From: Chitinophagaceae bacterium
GTDB taxonomy: Bacteria; Bacteroidota; Bacteroidia; Chitinophagales; Chitinophagaceae
Direction: 5' to 3'
NCBI GenBank assembly: GCA_016786845.1
Contig: JAEUVB010000004.1
Coordinates: 30,797-94,796, forward strand
Length of the DNA: 64,000 nucleotides
Below the pieces are notes generated by a model, which worked only from the letters and a program-made list of their open reading frames with translations, did not search any database and had not been told where the DNA came from. Below, one piece after another: positions 36,622-45,187 of the stretch (within the stretch, counting starts at the first letter, position 1; each line of letters starts with the position of its first letter). A program made the position numbers and the translations under genes.

Positions 36622-37644
36622 CTACGTCAATATATTATTCACCGGCTTCAATGCCTGCAAAGTCGTCGTCTCTCCCAACATTTGCATCAAATCGATTTCG
36701 ATACCTCTGCTCATTGCAGTGATGGGAACATCATTGGCACTGCCTTCGAATGGACTCTCGCTCGATTCGCCTATTTTTTCCATGGTCGTAAATATCCATC
36801 CGGCCAAGGCACTGAAAGGGATAGACAACCAGATATAATGTTCGCCCAGTTTGTTGAACTCCTGCAGCATGCCCATGGGGATTAAAAAAATAAAGATTTT
36901 AATAAACCACAAATTGAGGGTGGAATACTGACGCGGATAAGGGAAATTTTTAATCCGCTCAGAAGCGCCTTGCTGATTGTACAATTCCACCAGCATGCGC
37001 TCGAGTTCCATATGGCGGAAATCTTCGATGAGGCCGCGATGTAAGAGCGATTTTAAATGGGTCGATTGCAGGGCAATGATCTGGGCCGCTTTATTGTTAC
37101 TGTGCATCACTTGTTGGTATTCCGTTTCAGAAAGATAGGGTTTGAGGGCGTCATCCACACTACCCTGATGCTCCTCTACTGTAAACCACTTGTCTTTGTA
37201 TTCAGCAATATGTTTTTTATAAATCGCTTCCCATACCCGGGGCTCACGCAATTGGTATCTCAGGGCTGTGAGCCAGGCAAAATGTCGTCGATACAGTTCA
37301 AGATGAATTTGATGCAACTCTTCTTGAGTAACAGGTGAAACGGCATGGTGATCGCTTACATAGTCTTTTACCATCATGCCCCATGAGCGACTGGCATTTA
37401 CGATAGCCCCCCATATCCTTCTGGCTTCCCACATGCGATCATAGGAGGCGTTGTTTTTAAAACCAACCAAGAAGGCCACAGCCGTACCCAATAAGGCCAC
37501 AGGTAGCCAGGGAATGGATAACCATTTCCAGTCGAGTACGATATAACAAAAGGTCGGTACGAAAGAAATAATCATCAACCCGATGATGTCACGTCGGGTC
37601 CAGTAAACGACTTCTTTAATGGTATAATATTTGCCCGAATGCAT
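36622..37644 (-). CDS. Bestrophin-like ion channel (UPF0187)
   Basis: This 340-residue inner-membrane protein has predicted membrane segments near residues 20-45 and 45-62 (IIGLMIISFVPTFCYIVLDW, LPVALLGTAVAFLVGF), and two more near 235-285. The block FKNNASYDRMWEARRIWGAI is the best conserved signature of the bestrophin family, whose bacterial members form pentameric channels for ions (anion- or cation-selective depending on the member). The long charged middle (residues 110-220) is cytosolic. It converges on the orphan gene. Ion selectivity cannot be read from the sequence. Confidence 0.88.
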   Translation of the reverse strand: MHSGKYYTIKEVVYWTRRDIIGLMIISFVPTFCYIVLDWKWLSIPWLPVALLGTAVAFLVGFKNNASYDRMWEARRIWGAIVNASRSWGMMVKDYVSDHHAVSPVTQEELHQIHLELYRRHFAWLTALRYQLREPRVWEAIYKKHIAEYKDKWFTVEEHQGSVDDALKPYLSETEYQQVMHSNNKAAQIIALQSTHLKSLLHRGLIEDFRHMELERMLVELYNQQGASERIKNFPYPRQYSTLNLWFIKIFIFLIPMGMLQEFNKLGEHYIWLSIPFSALAGWIFTTMEKIGESSESPFEGSANDVPITAMSRGIEIDLMQMLGETTTLQALKPVNNILT

Positions 37645-37773
37645 TTTTTGTTTTGAGAGCTTAGTGTTTCGTTTTTAGTATCGAAAGACGTGTATTTATA
37701 TATTCATAAATTCATATGACATGGGCATATTGAATCTTTGAGTTTCAACCTGAACGCTTTCGAAAATAAAATC

Positions 37774-38193
37774 TTATGCGATCAAATGATGGGTGGCGCT
37801 GATAGCAGCCTTGAGGAGTTTAGATACCGGGCAATTGATTTCTGCTTCTTTTACTGAAGCCGCTAAAACTTCTTCCGTTAGTCCTTCTGCTTTCACACTG
37901 GTATCGATATTCGATTGGGTGATGCTTCCATCCTCAAGTACGATGGTCACGGTGGTATCGATACTCTCCGGTGTGATGCCCGCAGCGTTGAGAACAAAAG
38001 CCAGTTTCATTGAAAAGCAACCGGCATGGGCGGCAGCAATCAATTCTTCGGGATTGGTACCTATGCCATCGGCGAAACGGGTATTGAAGGAGTATTGCGT
38101 TTCGGTCAGAACTGTACTTTGAGTGCTTAAGTTTCCTTTACCTTCTTTTCCGGATCCGGCCCAATGGGCTGAGGCGTGACGTTTAATTTGCAT
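37774..38193 (-). CDS. OsmC family peroxiredoxin
   Basis: This 139-residue thiol peroxidase reduces organic hydroperoxides. It has both catalytic cysteines, C59 in AAHAGCFSMKLAF and C121 in EINCPVSKLLKAA, plus the active-site Arg and Glu regions typical of the OsmC/Ohr fold (NTRFADGIGTNPEELIAAA). The KRHASAHWAGSGKEGKG start and SISQ-like middle suit the OsmC rather than the Ohr subgroup. It is a single gene upstream of bestrophin on the same strand, with a 129-bp gap. Confidence 0.9.
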   Translation of the reverse strand: MQIKRHASAHWAGSGKEGKGNLSTQSTVLTETQYSFNTRFADGIGTNPEELIAAAHAGCFSMKLAFVLNAAGITPESIDTTVTIVLEDGSITQSNIDTSVKAEGLTEEVLAASVKEAEINCPVSKLLKAAISATHHLIA

Positions 38194-38302
38194 GAGATTG
38201 TTTTTTGAGATTTTTAAATATTCAGTATTGTAAAAATGCGATAAGTTTTCTGATTGAGCAATTCCTTTTATCTATACCGTGCAATGACTTCCAAATTCTT
38301 CA

Positions 38303-38896
38303 TTATTTCCAATCAACAGTAACCACAATTTCATTTTTCCTATCCACAAGTTGATAGGGTGGGTTATAACCCAGATATCGGAAACTTCCATGATAGGAGA
38401 TGTTTTGTTGATCTAGGAGGGTTTTAAGTTTCAATATTTGTTTCTCAATATCTTCATCAGAGGCGAACCCTCCAAAGGATATGGCAGCTACATATTCATC
38501 TGCAGTATTGACGAGAGATATACCCGGATCCTTGGGCATTGGAAGTTTATCTAATGAATATCCTTCCGGCATGATGAATGACATACTGGAAACACTATCC
38601 TGAATATCCATAACCACCGGAGCAGTCATGGCAATTTTTTCTCCCGTACCATTTCCGCCAAAAATATATCCCGCCAATTGTCTAAATCCTCTATTACCGA
38701 GCTCATCAAATGACTTGGAGTTGCTTTTGACTGTTGCAATAGTTACAGATGGATAAAAACGGATTTCAAAATCTTTTTCTTTACGCACCACTTGATAAGG
38801 TTGATGATTCGTCTTTCTGCTGGCCATAACGACATAAATTTGAGATAATAGTAAAAGGCTTGCTACAATAAGGAGAATAATATAAATGATCTTCAT
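38303..38896 (-). CDS. SOUL family heme-binding protein
   Basis: This 197-residue protein has an N-terminal hydrophobic segment (IIYIILLIVASLLLLSQIYVV) that is either a membrane anchor or an uncleaved signal. The rest is a SOUL/HBP domain: YQVVRKEKDFEIRFYPSVTI, AGYIFGGNGTGEKIAMTAPV and ILKLKTLLDQQNISYHG. SOUL proteins bind heme or tetrapyrroles with low specificity; the bacterial role is unclear. The 361 bp upstream to hpt contain no gene I can support. Confidence 0.88.
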   Translation of the reverse strand: MKIIYIILLIVASLLLLSQIYVVMASRKTNHQPYQVVRKEKDFEIRFYPSVTIATVKSNSKSFDELGNRGFRQLAGYIFGGNGTGEKIAMTAPVVMDIQDSVSSMSFIMPEGYSLDKLPMPKDPGISLVNTADEYVAAISFGGFASDEDIEKQILKLKTLLDQQNISYHGSFRYLGYNPPYQLVDRKNEIVVTVDWK

Positions 38897-39257
38897 GGCG
38901 ATTGTTTAAGGATGATGAATAAATCGAAAGGATTCTATTGTACAGGTTCAAATGACTTAATAAATAGCCTTCCAATGGTTATGCAAAGGTACTTCCTACA
39001 GAACTACCTGTTTGACGATTCCCTCTATACCCTATCCTAAAGCTTGATAGATTAACCATTGATCTTCAACCTAAGCGTTTGAGATGCAGGCTGTCTATAT
39101 CCGGTTATCAGGTTATGAAAATGATAGGATGGACTTTTATTCAAAATGAAATGAATGAAGATGATTTCCCTTCATGACATATTGTACAAATGATTCCGGG
39201 TAACTTGCAGAAGCTCCGGATGCATTTAGGTTAGCCTCTTTTTTATTTTTTTGGGGA
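38897..39257. other. Intergenic stretch with no recognised feature
   Basis: The 361 bases between the SOUL gene start and the hpt stop are AT-rich. The only notable bit is a pyrimidine run at 39236-39252 which, read on the minus strand just after hpt, is A-rich. Short frames on both strands lack any protein-like pattern. Confidence 0.5.
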
Positions 39258-39794
39258 TCAATCTGCCAACTGATAAATCTCGCCTGAGTTTCGACCCATG
39301 CCATCATAATCGAGTCCATAACCTACTACAAATTTATTGGGTATCGAAAATCCGACATAGTCTACTTGCAGCGGAAACAAGAGTGCATCTGGTTTTTGAA
39401 GCAGGGTACAGATTTTCACTGAAGCCGGATTTTGTTTCTTCAGCACGGGAATAAATTCGGTAAGCGTACGACCGGTATCTACAATGTCTTCCACCAAAAC
39501 CACATGCTTATCGCTCAAATCTTCCTCCAAACCTATAGAAGTAATAACCGTTCCGGAAGAGGTGGTGCCTTTGTATGAAACCAGTTTGATAAACGAAATA
39601 GATGCCGGAATGCTGATTTTTTTAAACAAATCTGACGCAAAAATGAATGAACCATTCAGGATACCAATGAAGAGTGTCTCTTTCCCTTGATAGTCTTCAT
39701 TGATTTGAGCAGCCAAATCGGTGATGCGCTCATGTATGGTATGAGCATCGAGAAAGGGTACGAAAAATTTATCCTTAACTTGTATGCGGTTCAT
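39258..39794 (-). CDS. hpt: Hypoxanthine phosphoribosyltransferase
   Basis: Hpt salvages hypoxanthine and guanine with PRPP to IMP and GMP. The 178 residues show the PRPP loop VLVEDIVDTGRTL (residues 99-111), the ILNGSFIFASDL loop and VDYVGFSIPNKFVVGYGLDY, which recognises the purine. Length is standard. It is the last gene of the tight run symporter-methyltransferase-glucosaminidase-hpt, with 5 bp to the preceding stop, so it is probably co-transcribed and perhaps translationally coupled. Confidence 0.95.
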   Translation of the reverse strand: MNRIQVKDKFFVPFLDAHTIHERITDLAAQINEDYQGKETLFIGILNGSFIFASDLFKKISIPASISFIKLVSYKGTTSSGTVITSIGLEEDLSDKHVVLVEDIVDTGRTLTEFIPVLKKQNPASVKICTLLQKPDALLFPLQVDYVGFSIPNKFVVGYGLDYDGMGRNSGEIYQLAD

Positions 39795-39799
39795 AGATC

Positions 39800-41866
39800 T
39801 TATTTTTTCTTTTTAGCAGCAGCCTTTTTCTTGGCATCCGCTGCTTTTTTGTCAGTGGTTTTCTTATCTGCAGCTTTCTTATCTGTTGCTTTTTTAGCAT
39901 CAGCCTTCATTTTAGCGGCTGCTGTTTTAGGATCCGGTTTTTTGGCAGCTGTTTTTGCTTTAGGATCCGGTTTTTTAGCCGCTTCTTTTTTCACCGGATC
40001 TTTTGCTTCGGGTGCTTTGGCTACTTCTTTCTTGAATTCTCTTTTTAACCCGGTGGAAGTCACTTGTAATTTTTGTTTATCATCTTCAACGGTTCTCGGT
40101 TGCTCTTTTACCGGTGCAGTTGTTTTTGTTTTTGCCGCCGGATCAGTCGACTTCGCGGTTTCTATTTTCTTACGTTCGGGCAAAGGACGATAAATCACCT
40201 GATCAAATCTCTTTTTCAACGACTTCACTGAATCGTCTACGCCCGCTTCATCATACTTTCTGTTGAGCTCAATATACTCCGGCTTTTTAGGTTTTGGCGG
40301 TATGGCTTGAATCGATTGTTGCAAGACAACCGCAGGCGGTGCTGCAATAATCTCCTGTGGTTTGATTTCTGTTTTATCTGCCAACAAGGCTTCAGTTCGA
40401 CGAGCCTTTTCATTGTCGATGATGGCTTCAACTGGCGCTACATTAACCTCGACGGGTTTGACCACTTCCGTAGCACCATCGGGTTTCACAATCGTGACGA
40501 TTGTATCCTTCTTTTTAACTGGTTGCTGTGTCAACACAACAGGCTCCTCAGAGAGTTTTTCTTCTACTGCAACTTTGGGGGTTTCAACCTGTGTATTGAC
40601 TTTAGGCGTTTCAATCACTACAACTTTCACGGGTTCTTCCACTTTCTTTTCTTCCATAATAGGTGCTGCAGGGGTCTCAGTAACCACAGCCGGTTCAACG
40701 ATCTTCTTTTCTTCGGCTACTTGAACTTGAGGTGTTTCCGTCACCACCACTTTCACAGGTTCTTCCACTTTCTTTTCTTCCTGTACGGGTGTTTCAATAG
40801 CCACTTTCACAGGCGTTTCCGCAGGTTTAGGGTCGACCACTAAATGCTGAGGAACGGGTACCGGTTTGACGGCCGGCTCCTCTTTCACCACTTCAACTTG
40901 ACGTGGGATTTCATTCAAGAACCTGGGTTTTAATTTCGGGGTACCATATGCTTTGTATTGAAGGGTCAATTGTTCGCCCACTTCAGGTTCGTCGCCGGGT
41001 TGCAAATTATTGAAGCTATACAAATTATCCATCAACATGGCTTCTTTCTGGGAGATCATTTGCATGGATTCTCCCGCTTTAACCGTATGAAATTCTACTG
41101 TGCCGGTTTTGCGTTTACGCTCTACAAACACAAACATATCATAGGGCAAGGGACCATCGATCAAATCATTCATCGCCAGGAGTTTGGCATAACGGATATT
41201 AAATTCAATGGCTTTGTCTACCAACATTTCACCCTTCTTTGCCCAAAATCCTTTGATGCCTTTGTAAAAAAGGGAAGGATCGTCATTGGATTTTAAAGCG
41301 GGAGAGGCATCCATTTCCGGTACCACTTCGCCTTTGGGTTTTACTGTTTTTGAAATGGCCTCATATGTGTACTGTTGTAAATTATATTTTTCTACCAAAT
41401 CAGTCAGCCGTTTTACATACACCGGATTAGTCGCATATCCTGCACGTTTCAGTCCGCTGGCCCAGCCTGTATAGTCTGTAATATCCAGTCCGAATAAAAA
41501 TTGATACCGGTTGCTGTTGCGCAGAAAATCGGAATGGTCGATATAAGATTGTTCGGTACTAATATACTTGCGAAAACATTCTTGCTTCTTATCATCATCA
41601 TGTAAAAAGGTTTCGCCGGCCCATGTACTTTTACATTTAATGCCGAAATGATTATTGGCTTGAGTTGCGAGTTCGCTCTTACCGGCTGCACTTTCATGTA
41701 TGCCCTGTGCCAGGGTGATGGATGCCGGTACGCCGGTTCGCAATTGCTCTTCGATGGCCAGTTTTTTATACCGGTCAATGTAAGATAAGACCTCTTCATC
41801 TGACTGTGCCATCAAAGATTGAAAGCCTAAGCAGCAGCAAAGTATCAACAGCATTCGTTTCATCAT
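39800..41866 (-). CDS. Glucosaminidase-domain cell-wall hydrolase with long low-complexity tail
   Basis: This 688-residue secreted protein has a signal peptide (MMKRMLLILCCCLGFQSLMAQ). It then has a FlgJ/N-acetylglucosaminidase domain (residues about 25-170: VPASITLAQGIHESAAGKSE with the catalytic Glu, NNHFGIKCKSTWAGETFLHD and DYTGWASGLKRAGYATNPVY). Residues about 250-310 hold a LysM-like segment (VEFHTVKAGESMQMISQKEA). From about 320 on the chain is repetitive: Pro/Val/Glu-rich EEKKVEEPVKVVVTETP-type repeats, then a Lys/Ala/Asp tail ending AAAKKKK. The tail resembles histone-H1-like basic regions and may bind anionic polymers. It is 3 bp from the methyltransferase gene. Confidence 0.88.
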   Translation of the reverse strand: MMKRMLLILCCCLGFQSLMAQSDEEVLSYIDRYKKLAIEEQLRTGVPASITLAQGIHESAAGKSELATQANNHFGIKCKSTWAGETFLHDDDKKQECFRKYISTEQSYIDHSDFLRNSNRYQFLFGLDITDYTGWASGLKRAGYATNPVYVKRLTDLVEKYNLQQYTYEAISKTVKPKGEVVPEMDASPALKSNDDPSLFYKGIKGFWAKKGEMLVDKAIEFNIRYAKLLAMNDLIDGPLPYDMFVFVERKRKTGTVEFHTVKAGESMQMISQKEAMLMDNLYSFNNLQPGDEPEVGEQLTLQYKAYGTPKLKPRFLNEIPRQVEVVKEEPAVKPVPVPQHLVVDPKPAETPVKVAIETPVQEEKKVEEPVKVVVTETPQVQVAEEKKIVEPAVVTETPAAPIMEEKKVEEPVKVVVIETPKVNTQVETPKVAVEEKLSEEPVVLTQQPVKKKDTIVTIVKPDGATEVVKPVEVNVAPVEAIIDNEKARRTEALLADKTEIKPQEIIAAPPAVVLQQSIQAIPPKPKKPEYIELNRKYDEAGVDDSVKSLKKRFDQVIYRPLPERKKIETAKSTDPAAKTKTTAPVKEQPRTVEDDKQKLQVTSTGLKREFKKEVAKAPEAKDPVKKEAAKKPDPKAKTAAKKPDPKTAAAKMKADAKKATDKKAADKKTTDKKAADAKKKAAAKKKK

Positions 41867-41869
41867 ATG

Positions 41870-42511
41870 TTATTTTTTTCTGGATAGCATGATCCCGTCG
41901 CGAATAGGTAAAAGTACGTTCTCAAGACGATTATCTTGTTTAATTTTTTGGTTAAAAGCATGCATCGCAAGGGCATTTTTACCTGCTGTTTCCAATGCAA
42001 CTACATCACCATGATAGAGCACATTGTCCGACAATATATATCCTCCCGTATTCACCCGATCGATTACGAGATCATAGTAAAGTCCATAATTGATTTTATC
42101 AGCATCAATGAAAACCAAATCAAAATTTTCGGTCAGTTGAGGTAAAATATCCGCAGCTTTTCCAATTTTAAAAATGATCTGATGAGCATATGCCGATTGG
42201 GCTACAAAGTCACGGGCCAATTCAGTTTGTTCTTCATGGTTGTCTATGGTATAGAGCTTACCATCCGGCTGCAACCCTTCCGCCAGACATAAAGCAGAAT
42301 AGCCGGTAAAAGTGCCAATTTCAAGAATTGTTTTAGGTTTAATCATATGACTGATCATACTTAAAACCCTGCCTTGTAAATGACCCGAAAGCATCACCGG
42401 TAATTCGGTCTGCAAATGCGTCTGGCGATTGAGTCGATACAGCAACTCTGATTCCGGGGTGCTGTGCTCTGTACAGTATTGATCGATAGCCGGATCCGTA
42501 AGTCTGTGCAT
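41870..42511 (-). CDS. Class I SAM-dependent O-methyltransferase
   Basis: This 213-residue cytosolic enzyme of the catechol/caffeoyl-CoA O-methyltransferase type has the SAM-binding motif LEIGTFTGYSALCLAEG (residues 63-79), LYTIDNHEEQTELARDF as motif II, and the metal-binding FDLVFIDADKINYGLYYD and YILSDNVLYHGDV. The acceptor is unknown. It lies 4 bp from the symporter and 3 bp from the glucosaminidase, in the same operon; this neighbourhood does not reveal the substrate. Confidence 0.92.
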   Translation of the reverse strand: MHRLTDPAIDQYCTEHSTPESELLYRLNRQTHLQTELPVMLSGHLQGRVLSMISHMIKPKTILEIGTFTGYSALCLAEGLQPDGKLYTIDNHEEQTELARDFVAQSAYAHQIIFKIGKAADILPQLTENFDLVFIDADKINYGLYYDLVIDRVNTGGYILSDNVLYHGDVVALETAGKNALAMHAFNQKIKQDNRLENVLLPIRDGIMLSRKK

Positions 42512-42515
42512 GGAA

Positions 42516-44045
42516 TTAGGCTGCTTTGTTTTTGTTTGAAAATAATAACAAGAGTAAAAAAGTAATCAGTCCATTGATCACCAACAGCTCCACACCAATT
42601 TTATATCCGTTGAAAAGGGTGGCGGAAAGATCAGTCAGTGGTTGGGCAATGGAAGGAGAAAGAGATAATTTTTTAATAAACCATTCTGCATTACACAACA
42701 CATCAATCAGTAAAGTGAGTAACGGTGCTGCCAAACAAATCGGAAGCACCAGCTGATCTTTGATCCCTCGCTTGGTAAGGATTCCAAAAGTAAACAAGCC
42801 CAGTAGCGGACCATAAGTATATCCTGCCACTTTCAGAATCACATCAATAATGGATTTGTCATCAATCCACTTGAACACCATGGTACAGATAAAAAAGAGC
42901 ACAGCAAAACATAGATGAACGGTCAGTCGGGTGCGTTTGCGTTGAGCTTCATTTTTTGATTCATCCCGCTTCAGCCCCAGCAAATCGATGCAAAAGGATG
43001 AGGTGAGTGCTGTCAACGCTCCGTCGGCACTTGGGAATAATGCAGAGATCAAACCGATGATAAACAAGATGGAAATAGCCACAGACAAATAGCCGTTCAA
43101 CGCAATAGCCGGAAACAAATCATCACCCTTGATGTCAATCCCGTTTTTGGTCGCATAAAGGTATAAACATCCGCCTAAAAAGAGGAACATGAAATTGACG
43201 AAAAGAATAATGGTACTGAAGGTCAGCATATTTTTCTGTGAGTCGCCGAGCTTTTTTACACTAATATTTTTTTGCATCATTTCCTGATCCAGCCCGGTCA
43301 TGCCGATGGTGATGAATGCGCCGCCGATAATTTGTTTCAGAAAAAATCCGCCCGACTTATAATCGGTATTGAAAATCTTGGTATACCCTGACGTCTTCAT
43401 TTCCGATAAGGCCGCTCCGGTTCCAAGGTCAAGTTGACTAAGGATAGCGACTATGCAAACCACTAAACCAAGCAGCATAAAAGTCGTTTGTAAAGTATCG
43501 GTATAGACTATCGTTTTTACACCACCTTCAAATGTATACAGGAGTATCAGCAACAAGATCACGAAGGCCGTCAACCAAAATGGTATGCCCATGTGGTTTA
43601 AAATAAAAATCTGTAAGATATTCACCACCAAATAAAGTCTCGCAGTGGCTCCTAAAGTACGTGATATGATAAAGAACATCGCTCCTGTTTTATAGGCGGT
43701 CATACCGATGCGGCTTTGGAGATAGGAATAGATAGATGTCAGCTGCAATCGATAATACAACGGCAGTAAAATATAAGCCACCGCCAGATAGCCGAGAAAA
43801 TATCCGATGACCACCTGAAAATATTGAAACCCGCCTGCGCCCACTGTCCCTGGTACACTCACAAAGGTGACCCCGCTCAGGGAAGTGCCGATCATGCCGA
43901 AGGCCACCAGCATCCAATTGGAATTCCGATTGCCGATGAAGAAGGATTCATTGTCGCTCTTGCGTGAAGTAAAATAGGCCACGAGCAGTAAGATCGCAAA
44001 ATAGGCCAAAACAAAGCTGAGCAGGAGTCCGGATGACATAGGCAT
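42516..44045 (-). CDS. Sodium:solute symporter family transporter
   Basis: This 509-residue inner-membrane protein has about 13 predicted helices (for example LLLSFVLAYFAILLLVAYF, WLTAFVILLLILLYTFEGG and AISILFIIGLISALFPSADG) and matches the SSS family with the LeuT fold. GTSLSGVTFVSVPG near residue 60 and the TFEGGVKTIVYTDTLQT block are family features. Many Bacteroidota relatives are annotated as carriers for sialic acid, sugars or amino acids, but I cannot assign a substrate. It is the first gene of a four-gene run with gaps of 3-5 bp. Confidence 0.9.
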   Translation of the reverse strand: MPMSSGLLLSFVLAYFAILLLVAYFTSRKSDNESFFIGNRNSNWMLVAFGMIGTSLSGVTFVSVPGTVGAGGFQYFQVVIGYFLGYLAVAYILLPLYYRLQLTSIYSYLQSRIGMTAYKTGAMFFIISRTLGATARLYLVVNILQIFILNHMGIPFWLTAFVILLLILLYTFEGGVKTIVYTDTLQTTFMLLGLVVCIVAILSQLDLGTGAALSEMKTSGYTKIFNTDYKSGGFFLKQIIGGAFITIGMTGLDQEMMQKNISVKKLGDSQKNMLTFSTIILFVNFMFLFLGGCLYLYATKNGIDIKGDDLFPAIALNGYLSVAISILFIIGLISALFPSADGALTALTSSFCIDLLGLKRDESKNEAQRKRTRLTVHLCFAVLFFICTMVFKWIDDKSIIDVILKVAGYTYGPLLGLFTFGILTKRGIKDQLVLPICLAAPLLTLLIDVLCNAEWFIKKLSLSPSIAQPLTDLSATLFNGYKIGVELLVINGLITFLLLLLFSNKNKAA

Positions 44046-44143
44046 GTAGTTGGGGTAAAAATAAGCGTTTCGGGAAACTTTGCTTAGATTTTTTTAAGGA
44101 TGCAAAAGGCCTGCATTTTGCACACGCACAGATGAAAAGATCG

Positions 44144-44632
44144 TCAGAAATATCCGAAATATTCCCTCGAATAAGCCGCATATTCAATATTGATTTCATC
44201 GCCGGGACCGAATAGATGAAAGTCTGCTTCGGAGACTTCTATGCTGTATTTCGTAAGACTGTGAATATAGAAATGCCAGGTATGACTATGGGGTACGAAA
44301 CGGGTAGAAGCAATGGTCGTCTTTTCTATGGTTTTGAGTTTGTGCTTCATGTCTAAGCGTAATTTCTGCAATCGAAACCGATAGGTGAGCCATGCGGCCA
44401 CGGAAAAAAAGACCAATAAAAATCCTAATCCGATAAAATAGACTTTGATCAGGACCTGCACATCCGCAGTGACGATATAATATACCAGGGCGACGATAAA
44501 TGGTACCGTGGCACACAACACTAAAAATACATTCATAACCCGCATATACTGCCTGCTCTCCGCTTCGTAGCGCCGGGTCAGGAAGGCGACTTCATCCTCT
44601 TCCAGAGGTTCCGTAGTGAATGAGTTACTCAT
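44144..44632 (-). CDS. Hypothetical membrane protein with two helices
   Basis: I do not recognise this 162-residue protein. The acidic N-terminus (SFTTEPLEEDEVAFLTRRYE) is followed by two membrane helices at about 32-52 and 62-85 (VFLVLCATVPFIVALVYYIV and YFIGLGFLLVFFSVAAWLTY). A basic linker follows, then a soluble end domain rich in aromatic residues (HTWHFYIHSLTKYSIEVSEA, EYAAYSREYFGYF). The end domain could be an SH3-like or beta domain facing the cytosol. It stands between the symporter and tRNA-Leu, on the opposite strand to the latter. Confidence 0.72.
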   Translation of the reverse strand: MSNSFTTEPLEEDEVAFLTRRYEAESRQYMRVMNVFLVLCATVPFIVALVYYIVTADVQVLIKVYFIGLGFLLVFFSVAAWLTYRFRLQKLRLDMKHKLKTIEKTTIASTRFVPHSHTWHFYIHSLTKYSIEVSEADFHLFGPGDEINIEYAAYSREYFGYF

Positions 44633-44668
44633 GTCTTCAGATAAAAATAACGAAAAAATCCAGATGTT

Positions 44669-44700
44669 TTGTACAGAATTGGATAAAAAGGCTACTTTTG
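44669..44700 (+). promoter_or_regulatory. Predicted promoter of tRNA-Leu
   Basis: TTG (44669-44671), 21 bases, TACTTTTG (44693-44700). It is about 65 bases upstream of the tRNA and followed by GCTGCCC. Confidence 0.5.
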
Positions 44701-44766
44701 CTGCCCGAAATTCAGGGTTTCTCTGAATCTGTTACCAGACATTTACTTTCGGGAATAACAGTTCAA

Positions 44767-44848
44767 GCGGGCGTGGCGAAATTGGTAGACGTACCAGACT
44801 TAGGATCTGGCGCCGCAAGGCATGGGGGTTCGAGTCCCTCCGCCCGCA
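44767..44848 (+). tRNA. tRNA-Leu (anticodon TAG)
   Basis: This 82-base cloverleaf has acceptor stem GCGGGCG/CGCCCGC, a D arm starting TGGCGAAATTGGTAGAC, anticodon stem CCAGA/TCTGG with loop CTTAGGA (anticodon TAG, reading CUA codons), a class II variable arm CGCC-GCAA-GGCA and T-loop GGTTCGAGTCC. The CCA end is not encoded. It is a single gene, followed directly by an inverted repeat. Confidence 0.97.
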
Positions 44849-44849
44849 C

Positions 44850-44914
44850 AAAAATCAGTGTGAGAATGAGAGAGGAGAGCGGTGCGATCCGAAAGAATTC
44901 TCACACTGATTTTT
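44850..44914 (+). terminator. Large inverted repeat after tRNA-Leu, probable terminator
   Basis: An 18-bp perfect inverted repeat: AAAAATCAGTGTGAGAAT at 44850-44867 and ATTCTCACACTGATTTTT at 44897-44914, with a 29-base loop, starting two bases after the tRNA. The T5 at its end suits termination. Confidence 0.7.
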
Positions 44915-45050
44915 ACTTCATTCTCATTCTGTTTCTCACTCTTTCCAGCAATATATCATCCTTCAGATAAGGTGCAATGGTCGATAGCGACATGATCCAA
45001 TAGAATTCTCACACTTATTTTTACTTCATTCTCATTCTGTTTCTCATTCT
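44896..45050 (+). repeat. Direct repeat of 47 bp at a distance of 108 bp
   Basis: 44896-44942 and 45004-45050 are nearly identical (AATTCTCACACTGATTTTTA versus AATTCTCACACTTATTTTTA, then the same CTTCATTCTCATTCTG). The similarity extends weakly upstream (GCGATCCGAAAG versus ATGATCCAATAG). The right copy has lost the left arm that would make a hairpin. The stretch 44849-45187 holds no gene. Confidence 0.85.
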
Positions 45051-45120
45051 ACCTCCTTCTCATTCTGTTCCTTCCAACCAATATCTCTCGAAAATCCATC
45101 ATTTAATGCCTCAAAAGTCG

Positions 45121-45171
45121 TAGTTTCGCGCACTCAAAAATACATGCACATAGACCGACTCATAGGTCTAT
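45121..45171 (+). promoter_or_regulatory. Predicted -7 element and leader hairpin of tig
   Basis: TAGTTTCG (45121-45128), one mismatch from TAnnTTTG, is followed by a 7-bp hairpin ATAGACC/GGTCTAT (45150-45156 and 45165-45171) in the predicted leader, 17 bases before ATG 45188. Confidence 0.35.
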
Positions 45172-45187
45172 ACTCAAATGAATTCAT

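Noticed and set aside
40307..40843. 178-codon plus-strand Phe/His/Arg-rich frame
   Set aside because: Antisense of the low-complexity Glu/Lys/Val repeat of the glucosaminidase gene.
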